DNA of 64,000 bases from Petrolisthes cinctipes (lineage: Eukaryota; Arthropoda; Malacostraca; Decapoda; Porcellanidae). The DNA is taken from positions 2,666,001-2,730,000 of the forward strand of contig JAWQEG010000283.1 of NCBI GenBank assembly GCA_033782935.1, read 5' to 3'. Below the pieces are notes generated by a model. It saw only the letters and a program-made list of their open reading frames with translations. It was not told the origin of the DNA and did not search any database. This document shows, one piece after another, positions 62,902 through 64,000 of this stretch. The first letter of the stretch is position 1; the number at the start of each line of letters is the position of its first letter. The position numbers and the translations under genes are program-made.

Positions 62902-63727
62902 TTAGAGTATTTTCAAAATACATGCTCAAAACATACTGAAAATCGATCTTTTAGGTGCACAAAAGTCGATATGTGCATGCATCTTCAGTACCCGTTTATA
63001 TCTCAAATTCAGGCTCAAAACACCCGAAAATTGAATATTTTGGGGTCCCAGAAGCAATCTGTACATGCCTACACAGTGCTAGAATATTTTCAAAATATAG
63101 GCTAAAAACATGCTAAAAATCGACATTTTAGGTGCCAAAAAATCGATATCTCAAATTCAGTCACAAAACACCCGAAAATTCGATATTTAGAGGTCCCAGA
63201 AGGTATCTGTACATGCCTACTCCGTGTTAGAGTATTTTCAAAATACATGCCAAAAACATACTGCAAATCGATCTTTTAGGTGCCCAAAAGTCGATATGTG
63301 CATGCATCTTCTGTACCCGTTTATATCCCAAATTCTGGCCCTAAACACCCGAAAATTCGATATTTTGGGGTCCCAGAAGCGATCTGTACATGCCTACTCC
63401 GTGTTAGAGTATTTTCAAAATTCAGGCCCAAAACATGCTGAAAATCGATATTTTTGGTGCCCAAAGTCAATATGTGCATGTATCTTCTGTACCCGTTTAT
63501 ATCTCAAATTCAGGCTCAAAACACCCGAAAATTCAATATTTTGGGGTCCCAGAAGCAATCTGTACATGCCTACTCAGTGCTAGAATATTTTCAAAATATA
63601 GGCTAAAAACATGCTAAAAATCGATCTTTTAGATGCCAAAAAGTCGATATCTCAAATTCAGTCCCAAAACACCCGAAAATTCGATATTTAGGGGTCCCAG
63701 AAGCGATCTGTACATGCCTACTCCGTG
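62902..63727 (+). repeat. Pentamer unit lacking M2 (826 bp)
   Basis: M1 (62,902) is joined directly to M3' through CTACACAGTGCTAG, followed by M1', M2' and M3. The length, 826 bp, equals the hexamer minus one 176-bp M2. The same 826-bp form occurs at 55,561-56,386. A new M1 begins at 63,728, and M2 starts at 63,905 and is cut by the window end. Confidence 0.87.
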
Positions 63728-64000
63728 TTAGAGTATTTTCAAAATACATGCTCAAAACATACTGAAAATCGATCTTTTAGGTGCACAAAAGTCGATATGT
63801 GCATGCATCTTCAGTACCCGTTTATATCTCAAATTCAGGCTCAAAACACCCGAAAATTCAATATTTTGGGGTCCCAGAAGCAATCTGTACATGCCTACTC
63901 CGTGTTAGAGTATTTTCAAAATACAGGCCCAAAACATGCTGAAAATCGATATTTTAGATGCCCAAAGTCAATATGTGCATGTATCTTCTGTACCCGTTTA

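Larger units (their letters stand above)
1..64000 (+). repeat. Uninterrupted tandem satellite array, about 167 bp mean monomer
   Basis: The same motif set recurs from the first to the last base: a TTAGAGTATTTTCAAAAT or CTAGAATATTTTCAAAAT start, an AAAATCGAT box, a CCCGTTTATATCTCAAATT segment (partly missing in short monomers), ACACCCGAAAATTC, GGGGTCCCAGAAG and TGTACATGCCTACTC. I phase monomers at the TTAGAG/CTAGAA start. Lengths are 177, 176 and 148 bp in repeating order, so about 380 monomers fill the window. All are in one orientation; I saw no inversion. No inserted mobile element or unique DNA interrupts it, and both window ends fall inside a monomer, so the array continues beyond on both sides. 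This organisation is typical of eukaryotic centromeric or other heterochromatic satellites. That assignment is inference, because no chromosome context or known family is recognisable. Confidence 0.98.

Noticed and set aside
1..64000. CRISPR array
   Set aside because: Repeats are directly adjacent with no unique spacers, units are 148-177 bp, and no cas-like gene is present.
1..64000. Inserted transposon or retroelement
   Set aside because: I followed the monomer motifs through the window and saw no interruption beyond short indels and monomer truncations, and no reverse transcriptase, transposase or long terminal repeat signal.

Overview
The whole 64 kb window is one uninterrupted tandem satellite DNA array. 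I found no gene, RNA gene, transposon, CRISPR array, origin or unique sequence from end to end. Every stretch belongs to one repeat family, all in the same orientation, at roughly 37-38% G+C judged from the consensus. Long satellites built from monomers of about 170 bp in higher-order units are typical of eukaryotic centromeric, pericentromeric or subtelomeric heterochromatin. I do not recognise the family, so I name neither species nor chromosome position.

The array has nested layers. (1) An ancestral unit of 88 bp exists in two diverged forms, A and B, which match at 57 of 88 ungapped positions in the pair I compared. (2) A+B makes a monomer of 176-177 bp. (3) One of every three monomers lacks a 29-bp block and is 148 bp, so the basic trimer is 177+176+148 = 501 bp. 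(4) Each monomer position has two subtypes: M1/M1', M2/M2' and M3/M3'. The subtypes alternate in a fixed order, M1-M2-M3'-M1'-M2'-M3, giving a hexamer of 1,002 bp that is cleanest at the right end (59,895-62,901). (5) On top lie recent tandem segment duplications with periods of 491, 826, 1,327-scale, 1,493, 1,827, 2,822, 3,116, 3,155 and 3,633 bp, plus a non-adjacent one at 5,150 bp.

Layout. 1-8,045: mixed trimers of 491-501 bp with hybrid and truncated units. 8,046-22,287: locally homogenised domain holding the 1,827 and 3,633 bp duplications. 22,288-25,100: standard trimers. 25,100-33,700: units with a 1,493 bp duplication and a private 'cattttggtgcc' variant of M1'. 33,700-45,900: domain with several private variants, 825-bp pentamers and a 3,116 bp tandem duplication. 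45,900-59,894: hexamers and reduced units, many with private CpG-loss and short-indel variants, in overlapping duplications. 59,895-64,000: nearly canonical hexamers.

The many open reading frames of 60-190 codons are by-products. 177 and 501 are multiples of three, so the same stop-free frame recurs in each unit and ends at a TAG at the start of the short monomer. The points worth a second look are the array's architecture and history: the 88-bp protorepeat, the alternating hexamer, a 15-bp palindrome whose outer base pair covaries between subtypes, the near-nucleosome-core length of the short monomer, and the patchwork of local homogenisation.
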